Shown here piece by piece: positions 8,974-16,922 of a stretch of 37,478 nt of DNA (the first letter of the stretch is position 1; the number at the start of each line of letters is the position of its first letter). The stretch comes from Endozoicomonas sp. (ex Botrylloides leachii) (GTDB lineage Bacteria; Pseudomonadota; Gammaproteobacteria; Pseudomonadales; Endozoicomonadaceae). Both the position numbers and the translations under genes were made by a program. Location: the NCBI GenBank assembly GCA_028728195.1, contig JAQYUY010000118.1:1-37478 (forward strand), given 5' to 3'. The notes under the pieces were generated by a model, which made no database searches, was not told the DNA's origin, and saw only the letters and a program-made list of their open reading frames with translations.

Positions 8974-9172
8974 CTTTATTCCATATTCCCTGTCACAAAA
9001 ACTTAGAAAGAATACTATTGATAATCGACTCATTTATTTAAAATTAAATGACAATACGCACAGTAGAACTTATTTTATTAGCATTCATTGAATCTTTAAT
9101 GATTGCATAGGGATAAATAGAATAATGGGTATGATTTGATAATAAGAATAATAATTAATAAAACATCGCTAC

Positions 9173-12100
9173 TCACTGTTTTATTACAAGTATTTGTCTT
9201 GCAGGAATTGAAAGTTTTTCATGTTGAGATCCATCAGGCCAAATTACTGTCAATTTTTTTATGCTATTTTCTTTCCCTAATCCAAAGTGACTTTCTATTG
9301 GATTTTGTGACAGGTAATTATTTTCTACTCGTACCTCTCTCATTTGTCTACCTATTTGCGTATCAACATAAATTTTAGCGCCAATAGCATGAATATTATT
9401 CTCTTTACCAACTAATTTTATTGTTAAAAAATTATTAGCACTACCAAAGTCATTACGGTATAGCGCTGGCTTTCCTTGATTATTGATAATCAGAATATCT
9501 ATATCGCCATCACGATCAAAATCAAAGCAGCTGACTCCTCGACCCTGATCAGTATTTGCTATGCCCATTTGTTCGGACTGCTCGATTAACTTTCCTTGCT
9601 GATTATTCATGAATAATTTTGATGCCGGATCAATATCATTAGTCCATGCACCCATCGGGCCTAACTGTTTAGCCAAATAGTATAAAAACTCCACGTCGTT
9701 TATTTGATTCTTGTTTAGTTTTTCTTTGTTGACAATATCGTAAGCTTTAATAAAATCACTATAACTCTCATATTGGCTAATAGCCTGCCAGCTATCAATA
9801 TCAAGCAAGTCAAAAAGATAATGTAAATCCTTCCTAATATCATCGGCTTGGTAAGGAACTCCATTTGTTTGGAAAATATCCACCCATCCGTCATTATCAA
9901 AATCTTTGGCACAAGCCCCCCAACCCCACCCCCCATTGCGTACATTCACATCATCGGTAATATCCGAAAAACTCAATTGGTTTGATGTATCACTGTCATT
10001 ACGATAAAAACGATTCCCATCGGCATTAAAAGGAAAATAATCTGGCAGTATTTTATCCCCTTTGGGATAAAAAATACTGGTCACAAACCAATCTAGATCA
10101 CCGTCATTATCAAAATCAGCTATCGCGCTACCCATGCCATTTTGATCAGTAATTACTTTTTTATCAGTTTGATTAATATAAAAAGAATTCTCTTTATTTA
10201 AGAAAACTTGTGTCGTAAAAAAATCTGATACTGATAAAAGTTCAACCTTGCTATCACCGTTTAAATCTGCAAAGTTAGGAGTAAAAGTAAAATCTCTTTC
10301 CCCAAAGTGGCCTGACAAGCCAAAGCTACGGGCACCTGGTGAAAACAGTCCTTGACCATTATTAAGCCAAAGGTGTTCTTGTTCCGCTTTTGAAGGCCGG
10401 GCCCAATGTGCAAGAAAAGCATCCAAATCCCCATCTCCATCCACATCTCCAAAGCCAGCACCCAAAGTAACATGACTTACTTTAAACCCAGGCTTAGCAA
10501 TCCTGTTAAAGTAAGGTTGACCATTATTGAGATAAACGCCTGGGGTAACCCCAATAATATTGCCATGAAAAAGATCAAGCCAGCCATCACCATTTAAATC
10601 AACTAACATAGCACCAGAAAGATCTTCATTTTTATCAATGCCTAGATTTCTTTCTTCCTTAGTAAATGTTCCATCACCGTTATTAAGATATACCTGTCTT
10701 CCTAACGCATTACCCTCACTGATAAGAATATCGGTATAACAGTCACCGTTAATATCACCTGCTGCCACACCACCAGAAAAAAGCAGGTGCTCCATTACCA
10801 CCAGCCCTTCTTCAGATAAAGAAGTTTTAAGGTGATCAAAATTGAATTGTCGGTTTGCACTAAGCCCACTTTGTTCAGTAACTAACGAAAAACCTTTTTT
10901 AATCACTGCATTTTTGTTCGATAATTGACAAATAGGAAAAAAAGCCGGAACGCGCCCCAAGTAAGGCAAGGCATTTAGTGCTGATTTCTGGTCTTGAATT
11001 ATTGGAGGTAATGGCCGTGTATTATCAACTTGTTGAGGTATATTGGCAACCAATCTGTGTGAATCAGCTGGTTTTCCAGCAGGAACCCAAGGTGACAAGC
11101 ATGTTTTATCTTTAAGGCATGGGTCAGTTAATGTTTTCAAAAAAGCAACAAGGTCACCTATCTGGTCTTTATTTAATGACGGTAATTCACCTATTCCTAT
11201 AGACTTTAGCTGCTGCAAAGCAGCATTTGTATTTTTTAATGCATGAGGATAGTCTACTTCTAGTCCTAAAAACTGAGGAAGGTGTTGCAACGTAAAGTCA
11301 AATGATTGAATGCTTTTTTCTGGGTTTATATGGTGTTCAATAATACCTTCCAAGCTATTAAAAGCGCCAGTATGGCCGTAAGGACTGGTTTCAGCAACAT
11401 TTAACAAGCTAGGTACTCGAAATGCATACATATCCTCGTTTCTTCTTGTTATTGGGTGCCGCCCAAGATCTTGTCCATAGACAAAGTTTCCTCGTCCAAA
11501 CTGAGGAATTGCTAAGTTAAAATATTTTTCAGTCGTAAAAAAATCACCTGAATGGCATGACACGCAACCCGCTCCACCCCGACTGACTTCGGTATAAAAC
11601 AGCAACGCACCTTTTTTAGCCCTAGTACTCAAATTACCCCGATCTTCTAGGTAAGCTCGCCATGAATTATTAAGAAAAACTTGAGATGATTGGTACTGAG
11701 CAAGCGCCAAGGTAATACGCTCAAATGTAATGACTTTATCTAGCGGTTTATCAGCATCATCGTTGAATGCTTGGCGAAAATGAATTTCCCATGTCGTATT
11801 TTTTAGCTCTTTAGTTTTTTCCTGCAACCTCTTTGCAAGATATGCTCTGACGGCATTATTGCTACCGAAGTGCGATGAAAACCCCCTCATCTCTGCTGCG
11901 GCAATAACAGGGAGTCTGGCCTGAGCCTGTAATAGGCTACTGCCTGCTAGATGATCAGGAGCCCTGAATAAACTTTCAGGCGTTTTAAATAACTGTTTTT
12001 TATTATTTTTTTTTGCACCATTAGCTAAACTTAGTGGGTGTTGAGCTATGGCCTCATGGCTGGAAATATATTGTCCATTCTGCCATAAAATGCGCTCAAC

Positions 12101-12574
12101 CCGACCATCATTGAGTACAGCATGCTGATACAAACTCGAATTAAACGTTGTAGGTGCATTTCTTTCAACGTTTGGCCCGCCATCAGCTTCTGGATCAATA
12201 TGGAAATTACCATCATGTCGCCGTCCTAGACCCACTACAGAAGGATCAATTGCATTAACCCCAATCGATAAGGATAGTCCATCGCCTCCGGCTAGAAAGG
12301 GGTGATGGCAACTAGCACAAGCAACATCAAAATTTAAACTAAGGCTTTTGCTAAAAAATAATTCTCGTCCAAGCTGAGCCAGCTTAGATTGATTAATATC
12401 AGGAATATCATTATCTGCTAAAGGGTTACCTGTTAAGCCTAATGTATTCTTTACCAAGTCTTTTAAATCATAGTCTATACTATCTGATAGCGCAGATGCA
12501 GGAAATAATAATAACAGTAAAAAAGTTTTCAAAAAATACAATAGAAGGTTGTTGCTAGAGATACATGTATTCAT
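9173..12574 (-). CDS. Exported di-heme cytochrome-c peroxidase / FG-GAP / ASPIC-UnbV fusion in the PilY1 position
   Basis: The 1133-residue protein has three parts. A Sec signal peptide (1-29, ending FPASA) is followed by a MauG/bacterial cytochrome-c-peroxidase domain (about 35-485). This domain has two c-type heme motifs, CASCH (86-90) and CVSCH (337-341), and the family segment YAFRVPSLLNVA..PYGHTG (383-403). Residues 600-1030 contain exactly seven calcium-type acidic motifs, starting at D607, D659, D710, D770, D820, D891 and D1018 (for example DVDGDGDLD and DFDNDGWVD). This fits a seven-bladed FG-GAP/VCBS propeller, as in CRTAC1-type proteins. An ASPIC/UnbV tail (about 1048-1133, IGAKIYV...LTVIWPDGS) ends the protein. 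It follows pilX2 by 6 bases and precedes pilE, the slot that pilY1 holds in the first set. I infer a propeller-bearing tip protein. Whether the heme domain acts as a peroxidase, a MauG-like oxidase or a structural part cannot be read from the sequence. Confidence 0.85.
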   Translation of the reverse strand: MNTCISSNNLLLYFLKTFLLLLLFPASALSDSIDYDLKDLVKNTLGLTGNPLADNDIPDINQSKLAQLGRELFFSKSLSLNFDVACASCHHPFLAGGDGLSLSIGVNAIDPSVVGLGRRHDGNFHIDPEADGGPNVERNAPTTFNSSLYQHAVLNDGRVERILWQNGQYISSHEAIAQHPLSLANGAKKNNKKQLFKTPESLFRAPDHLAGSSLLQAQARLPVIAAAEMRGFSSHFGSNNAVRAYLAKRLQEKTKELKNTTWEIHFRQAFNDDADKPLDKVITFERITLALAQYQSSQVFLNNSWRAYLEDRGNLSTRAKKGALLFYTEVSRGGAGCVSCHSGDFFTTEKYFNLAIPQFGRGNFVYGQDLGRHPITRRNEDMYAFRVPSLLNVAETSPYGHTGAFNSLEGIIEHHINPEKSIQSFDFTLQHLPQFLGLEVDYPHALKNTNAALQQLKSIGIGELPSLNKDQIGDLVAFLKTLTDPCLKDKTCLSPWVPAGKPADSHRLVANIPQQVDNTRPLPPIIQDQKSALNALPYLGRVPAFFPICQLSNKNAVIKKGFSLVTEQSGLSANRQFNFDHLKTSLSEEGLVVMEHLLFSGGVAAGDINGDCYTDILISEGNALGRQVYLNNGDGTFTKEERNLGIDKNEDLSGAMLVDLNGDGWLDLFHGNIIGVTPGVYLNNGQPYFNRIAKPGFKVSHVTLGAGFGDVDGDGDLDAFLAHWARPSKAEQEHLWLNNGQGLFSPGARSFGLSGHFGERDFTFTPNFADLNGDSKVELLSVSDFFTTQVFLNKENSFYINQTDKKVITDQNGMGSAIADFDNDGDLDWFVTSIFYPKGDKILPDYFPFNADGNRFYRNDSDTSNQLSFSDITDDVNVRNGGWGWGACAKDFDNDGWVDIFQTNGVPYQADDIRKDLHYLFDLLDIDSWQAISQYESYSDFIKAYDIVNKEKLNKNQINDVEFLYYLAKQLGPMGAWTNDIDPASKLFMNNQQGKLIEQSEQMGIANTDQGRGVSCFDFDRDGDIDILIINNQGKPALYRNDFGSANNFLTIKLVGKENNIHAIGAKIYVDTQIGRQMREVRVENNYLSQNPIESHFGLGKENSIKKLTVIWPDGSQHEKLSIPARQILVIKQ
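12006..12014 (-). repeat. A9 homopolymer tract inside the peroxidase/FG-GAP gene
   Basis: Nine T on the given strand are nine A in the coding sense, within the codons GCA AAA AAA AAT (about residues 187-190). A slip would truncate the protein between its two heme motifs and remove the whole propeller. Confidence 0.5.
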
Positions 12575-12580
12575 TACCGA

Positions 12581-13702
12581 TTACGGTCCAATAACTGGTG
12601 TCACATCGTCCAACATTCCAAATGGGCAAGTATCAAACTTAAGCTCTTCCGATGTGCCATGGGCTACCTTGCACAAATCAACAGCTGTAGGCAGGTTCCA
12701 ATCGGCATGCTTTACACGCCACCACTTTATTACACCCCAATCCCAAAACCCATGGTAACCTGCTGCTCGGCCTGGGGCTAAAGCACTCCAATAGTGGGTT
12801 ACATTCCTCGAGCCTTCAGGAACTATGAATACTTTCGTTGTACCCGCATACATAGTACCTGAATTCCAACTTCTGCTAATACCTTGTCGATCAACATAAT
12901 CAACAGAACAGCTAGTGACAAATCCAATACTGCCACTAACAAAGCCACCTGCAGCGCCCGCAGCCACCCCGGCAGTTACTAAAGAAGCCGATAGCGCGGC
13001 CGTTAAAGCACTCGTTGCTGCGTTACCTACACCAGGCAGTAAAAAACCAGCTGCAGTCAAAAAACCTGTAAGCATCGTTAACACATCAGGAGACGGTGCA
13101 ACACAGCCTATTCGCCAAGGTGATAACACCGTTACTTCCCACCAACTAGGAATATAGAAGTCTAATATTGAAATAAGCTCATCTCTGTCAGGGTATTTGC
13201 CTAAATAATCAGGAATATCTCGACGTAACCAAATCTCAAGCTCTGCATATTTTAAATCCATACTCATTTCAGCTACAGCACCAGAACGCTTGTGCTCAGC
13301 CGTTGACGTTATTCGAAACTGCCTACCGACAAAGGTTGCTCTAGGAACACTGGCTTGAAGTTGAGGGGGCTTTGGAAAAGTTTTGAGAAATTCAAGGGTA
13401 ACGGTCTGACATACTGCGGCTTTATTTGTTGAAGCACAGCCATTTTGGAAAAGGTTTGCTGGTAGGTTGCTGTTTTCCGATCGCTGTAATAAGCCTTTAT
13501 TTTTTTCAAGGTATTGGCTCTGACGCTTCAATTCAGAGCGCGCTATCTGCTCCACAAGACGGCGATACTGTTCATTACTGGATTTTTTTTCTTCTACTTG
13601 AGAAGTTTCCATTACCCCCAACATCGTAAATGTCAAAATAGACATAATCGCCATAGCAACGGGCAGTACATAGCCGGAATATCGTTGTGACTTTATTTTC
13701 AT
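12581..13702 (-). CDS. PilX-like minor pilin with a long novel C-terminal region (second set)
   Basis: The N-terminus MKIKSQRYSG|YVLPVAMAIMSILTF is a class III signal sequence with Val instead of Glu at +5, as in PilX. The segment QVEEKKSSNEQYRRL (35-49) corresponds to the PilX '(V/L)EEK..GN' region. At 373 residues it is about twice the usual PilX length. The extra part includes a Trp-rich stretch (IPSWWEV, PGRAAGYHGFWDW, IKWWRVKHADW) and a Gly/Ala-rich, very hydrophobic run at about 207-264 bounded by Cys200 and Cys265. I do not recognise a family for this extension. The ATG has only a weak GGGA upstream, while a perfect AAGGAGG lies 20-odd bases away with an in-frame stop between. It follows a 251-bp gap and ends 6 bases before the peroxidase fusion. 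Confidence 0.75.
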   Translation of the reverse strand: MKIKSQRYSGYVLPVAMAIMSILTFTMLGVMETSQVEEKKSSNEQYRRLVEQIARSELKRQSQYLEKNKGLLQRSENSNLPANLFQNGCASTNKAAVCQTVTLEFLKTFPKPPQLQASVPRATFVGRQFRITSTAEHKRSGAVAEMSMDLKYAELEIWLRRDIPDYLGKYPDRDELISILDFYIPSWWEVTVLSPWRIGCVAPSPDVLTMLTGFLTAAGFLLPGVGNAATSALTAALSASLVTAGVAAGAAGGFVSGSIGFVTSCSVDYVDRQGISRSWNSGTMYAGTTKVFIVPEGSRNVTHYWSALAPGRAAGYHGFWDWGVIKWWRVKHADWNLPTAVDLCKVAHGTSEELKFDTCPFGMLDDVTPVIGP

Positions 13703-13953
13703 CGCAAACGTCCCGTTGTCAACCTCTTCCTCCTTGAGCGGCAGATCTATACTGGCTATATACTCTAACGAAACTACTGTTGTGATATGGTTAAGCGCTT
13801 TACCTTTAAATAACCCCTAACACCCCCACCATGGTGTGGTATTACACAGAAACATCCTATTCAATATATCGTTTAGGATTGTGGAACTTCAACAAAAATA
13901 TTACTCCAATATACAGGAAAGCTATGAATGATAAACTGATGCTAAGCAAATGG
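13703..13953. other. Long gap inside the pilin operon (possible internal promoter)
   Basis: This 251-base gap between pilW2 and pilX2 is the longest in the pilus cluster. Read on the minus strand it has an AAGGAGG 24 bases before pilX2 and a weak promoter-like pair: TTGAAG, 18 bases, then TATATT near 13855-13890. CACCATGGTG at 13827-13836 is a perfect 10-base palindrome. A separate promoter for pilX2, the peroxidase fusion, pilE and fimX is plausible but unproven. Confidence 0.35.
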
Positions 13954-14964
13954 TTAATCGACTTCAAAAAACTGTTTTTCTCGCCAGTTGGTATTACTAT
14001 GAGTAGTGAAGATTGATTGCAGCATGGTAAAAGGATAGCGAGGCTCTCTATCTGTTAATGTTAACGTTGAACTACCCAAAAGATTATAACTGCGAGATTG
14101 CAGCACCGTATTATCACCCCAAAGATAACCACCACCAACCAAAAAACCTATTTGAACAGCTCGCACATACCCCCAGTTTGTTACAGCATTAGCCGTTCTA
14201 TAACTTGTAGCACGCTCACCACCATTATCTGCATAACCATACAATAATTGTAGTTGCTCCACACCTTCAACCATTAACTGGGGGGGGGCCTTTACACCCC
14301 CACTTGGATAAAAATAACTCTGACAAAACAGACCGTTTTTGCCTTCTAAATCTGCTGAAATAAAGTAGCGATTGATAACTGGCCCAATCACATTCTGACC
14401 TACGCAGTCTTGATCATGATAAGGATCCAGAACAACAGCTATGGTATCACTTCTGTTACCAAGACCTTCTTGGGTACATGGTGCACCGCCACAATTGCCA
14501 ATATAAAACACCCTGTTAACCAACTTGAGATAGGTAACCCACCCATTAGCTGCCGTCTGGCTAGGCTCACCCGATCCTAAACGGCACTGACCAGCCCCTG
14601 TGTCAGAAACAATAAAGCTACTTGCCCAACTAAAGCCTGTACAGGACGCATCATTATTGCAACGACCTTTACAGCCACTTATTCCTTGATTATTTTGCAC
14701 TACTACACTTCCGGAAAAACGTGTATTGTAGCTAATATGATAACTGCCGGGTCCTACCAAAGCTGTCCCAGAGCCTGCCTCACGAATATCATTCCCCATA
14801 AGAAAAAAGGCATGTTGCGCACGGTTTTTAGCAAGCGCCCGCGTTTCATGAAAATTAGATGTCATTAAATTAGAAAAAAACATTTGAAAAAATCCCTGAA
14901 TTATCACTACTGATAATAAAGCTGAGATCATCACTTCTATTAAAGACAAGCCTGACTGTTTCAT
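13954..14964 (-). CDS. PilW-like minor pilin carrying a PAN/apple-like module (second set)
   Basis: The prepilin leader MKQSG|LSLIEVMISALLSVVIIQGFF has Glu+5. The helix continuation FFLMGNDIREAG (53-64) and the later VEGVEQLQLLYGYADN (232-247) are standard PilW landmarks. Between them, residues 76-148 read like a PAN/apple domain: ISYNTRFSGSVVV, then Cys98-x3-Cys102-x5-Cys108-TGFSW, then GQCRLGSG and GWVTYLKL. PAN modules bind proteins or carbohydrates, so this pilin may present a ligand-binding unit. That function is inference. Further Cys residues (158, 163, 187, 214) suggest more disulfides. A run of nine C residues lies in codons 226-228 (GCC CCC CCC). There is no clear ribosome binding site, and the gene follows pilV2 by 66 bases. 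Confidence 0.8.
   Translation of the reverse strand: MKQSGLSLIEVMISALLSVVIIQGFFQMFFSNLMTSNFHETRALAKNRAQHAFFLMGNDIREAGSGTALVGPGSYHISYNTRFSGSVVVQNNQGISGCKGRCNNDASCTGFSWASSFIVSDTGAGQCRLGSGEPSQTAANGWVTYLKLVNRVFYIGNCGGAPCTQEGLGNRSDTIAVVLDPYHDQDCVGQNVIGPVINRYFISADLEGKNGLFCQSYFYPSGGVKAPPQLMVEGVEQLQLLYGYADNGGERATSYRTANAVTNWGYVRAVQIGFLVGGGYLWGDNTVLQSRSYNLLGSSTLTLTDREPRYPFTMLQSIFTTHSNTNWREKQFFEVD
14280..14288 (-). repeat. C9 homopolymer tract inside pilW2
   Basis: Nine consecutive G on the given strand (nine C in the coding sense) span Ala226-Pro227-Pro228. Such G/C tracts are rare by chance in A+T-rich DNA and are a classic substrate for slipped-strand phase variation. A one-base change would cut about 110 residues from the C-terminus. 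Confidence 0.75.
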
Positions 14965-15030
14965 ATAGGTATTAACTAATACTTATTATAAAATTATTAA
15001 TTCTTCTACTTATTATCTTATATTTATTAT

Positions 15031-16317
15031 TCAATGAGCTGCATGCCTTCGGTTATTTTCATTCATATTGCCATGACTGCTAATTATTTTATTTGATCCA
15101 GACCTATCTGTAATAGATTCTGAAAAATTATCTCCTTCAAAATCAAGATAAAGCAGAAGATTCTTATCTTCAAATTGGTGACCTTCCATTACACCTAATA
15201 GCTGCTCCTCAGATAAAGCAGACCCATAAATTTGAAGATCATTAATTTCCCCTTTAAAGTAACCATCAACCCTTCCAATCCAATTATTACTCTTACTATG
15301 TAAAGTACCAGGCACACCCTTTCTGCTAAGCAATAACACGCCATCCTTATAAAAAAAATAATCTTCTTCTTTTTTAATCCACGCTACATGGCTCCATTGA
15401 TTTTTTTTAAAAAAAGTATTTGTTTCACCAAAGAACCTATCTATATCTACAGGACCATTATATGAGCTACTGCGAGTCATCCCGCCATCGATGACATATA
15501 ATTTTGTAAAAAAACCATTTGTGTTACCAAGACGCCTATCTACAGCTAAAAGCGAATCATATGAATCATATCGAAGTCTGCCTTGATTAGTGACATATAA
15601 AGAAGGTGATCTTGGATAGATATTATCAAGCTCGTCTTTCCCAAAGAACCCTTGATATCTGGATATGTCTTCTGGTTTAACCCACATACTGATAGTAAAA
15701 TCATGCGAAGCTAATCCTCCATCTGCGGCTAAAAACTCATTTGAAAATAAACTGCCATTTATGGTTAGATAATCATTAATTCCATCAAAATAGAGTGATT
15801 GATTTATAACGAATAATACCTCTGAATAAGCTGATAACTTCCCTCTTGTGGCATCGTTAGATCGCCATGAAACCGTAACCCTTCCTCGAAGCATGCCTTT
15901 TTTATAACAGGGATTTAAAAGCTGTCCTGTATTGATATCAAAACACTCTAATGATATTTCCATATCATTTAGCATTTTCAGGTCATTACAAAAAACCTGT
16001 TGGATATCATATTTAATAATTTCATCTTCAGAACACTCTTGATTTAAACATCGAACAAGTGAAAGGCAATAGGAAGTTATGTCGTTTGTACTGCTAATTT
16101 CATCTTTATACTTATCAATAAGCGGATTAATTTTTATTCTTTCAATCATTTCTTCCGCCAACCAAACAGCTTTATTCCTATTATTTGTATCAGCAATATC
16201 TGTTAGACTAGCAATATGGGTATCACTAATCCATAAAAATATCATGGATATTAAAACTGCACTCACAAGCACTTCAATCAAACTTACACCTGATTGATCT
16301 TGTTTTTTATTAACCAA
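15031..16317 (-). CDS. PilV-like minor pilin fused to a LamG-type jellyroll domain (second set)
   Basis: The leader MVNKKQDQSG|VSLIEVLVSAVLISMIFLW is a class III signal peptide with Glu+5, and the VWLAEEMIERIKINP segment (51-65) matches the PilV helix region. From about residue 173 the protein becomes a LamG/concanavalin-like jellyroll: SLYFDGINDYLTI (174-186), DFTISMWVKPE (206-216), QWSHVAWIKKE (307-317), FFYKDG (321-326), IGRVDGYFKGEINDLQIYG (347-365) and LSEEQL. Such domains often bind glycans or extracellular matrix. A 33-residue tandem duplication (240-272, 273-305) lies inside the jellyroll. At 428 residues it is two to three times the usual PilV size. The first codon is TTG with only GGAT upstream; no ATG precedes the leader in frame. 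It follows fimT2 by 49 bases. Confidence 0.82.
   Translation of the reverse strand: MVNKKQDQSGVSLIEVLVSAVLISMIFLWISDTHIASLTDIADTNNRNKAVWLAEEMIERIKINPLIDKYKDEISSTNDITSYCLSLVRCLNQECSEDEIIKYDIQQVFCNDLKMLNDMEISLECFDINTGQLLNPCYKKGMLRGRVTVSWRSNDATRGKLSAYSEVLFVINQSLYFDGINDYLTINGSLFSNEFLAADGGLASHDFTISMWVKPEDISRYQGFFGKDELDNIYPRSPSLYVTNQGRLRYDSYDSLLAVDRRLGNTNGFFTKLYVIDGGMTRSSSYNGPVDIDRFFGETNTFFKKNQWSHVAWIKKEEDYFFYKDGVLLLSRKGVPGTLHSKSNNWIGRVDGYFKGEINDLQIYGSALSEEQLLGVMEGHQFEDKNLLLYLDFEGDNFSESITDRSGSNKIISSHGNMNENNRRHAAH
15403..15600 (-). repeat. Two tandem 99-bp units within pilV2
   Basis: Residues 240-272 and 273-305 of PilV2 align without gaps, with about 15 of 33 positions identical, including LYV, G, R, SY, DR, G, TN, FF and K at matching places. 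In DNA the units are 15502-15600 and 15403-15501. The second copy ends in a T8A7 stretch on the given strand (15401-15415). Confidence 0.7.
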
Positions 16318-16366
16318 AATAATTATCCAAATAATTAATCATTGCTATTTCTTGCGATATAAAATA

Positions 16367-16906
16367 TTAACAATTTCCCCTGCCTAATACTGACTTCAGT
16401 CGATCGCCAAAATAACTGCCATAAACAGTAATCTCTCTTATTGCACTATCATTAATTCCCAGAAGACAAAGTTTAAACATATAATTATTTGTGAAATCAA
16501 CCTGACCCCGCCCATTAAAATAGAAACCTTCAGCAGGCCCATTCCAATTTAATAAAAAATCACTAGATATCTGATTATAAACACGAATTAATTGATCTGC
16601 CCCATCAACTATTCTGTTACCATTATCATCATAAAAAACAAGCCAGCCATCGCTCCAGTTATCACCTGGATTGCATTGAGAGCCATTAGCACTCCGGCAC
16701 AAGGATACATTTTCACCTCGTTTTATCGCTTCACTTCTAGCTAATAAAATAGAACTATATAGGCGTTGACTGATATAATTCACCCTGAAATCCCTAATTA
16801 AACTCCCCATGGTCACAAAAGTAGCTGATAGTATTCCCATAACTGCCACAATGATTAGCAATTCAATCAATGTAAAACCACCATGTTTTTTATTTATTGT
16901 AGCCAA
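16367..16906 (-). CDS. GspH/FimT-type minor pilin (second set)
   Basis: This is a FimT/FimU-class pseudopilin-like minor pilin. The class III signal MATINKKHGG|FTLIELLIIVAVMGILSATF has Phe+1 and Glu+5. The GspH motifs YSSILLARSEAIKRGENVSLCRS and SDGWLVFYDDNGNR are plain, and a C-terminal Cys pair ends at GRGNC. I start it at a TTG (16906) because AGGA lies 8 bases upstream of it. The frame opens 10 codons earlier at another TTG (16936), inside pilY1, but without a ribosome binding site. With the chosen start the gene begins 16 bases after the pilY1 stop, so the second pilin set is directly appended to the first and probably shares its transcript. The 179 residues are normal for the family and similar to the first-set FimT. 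Confidence 0.85.
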   Translation of the reverse strand: MATINKKHGGFTLIELLIIVAVMGILSATFVTMGSLIRDFRVNYISQRLYSSILLARSEAIKRGENVSLCRSANGSQCNPGDNWSDGWLVFYDDNGNRIVDGADQLIRVYNQISSDFLLNWNGPAEGFYFNGRGQVDFTNNYMFKLCLLGINDSAIREITVYGSYFGDRLKSVLGRGNC

Positions 16907-16922
16907 TGGTGTATTCCTGCTA

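Noticed and set aside
8974..9033. Upstream extension of pilE to the ATG at 9033.
   Set aside because: It adds a hydrophobic stretch before the prepilin leader; the ATG at 8973 gives a normal short leader with an acceptable ribosome binding site.
9136..9378. Plus-strand frame of 80 codons over the end of the peroxidase fusion gene.
   Set aside because: It is an antisense shadow of a well-supported gene and has no recognisable product.
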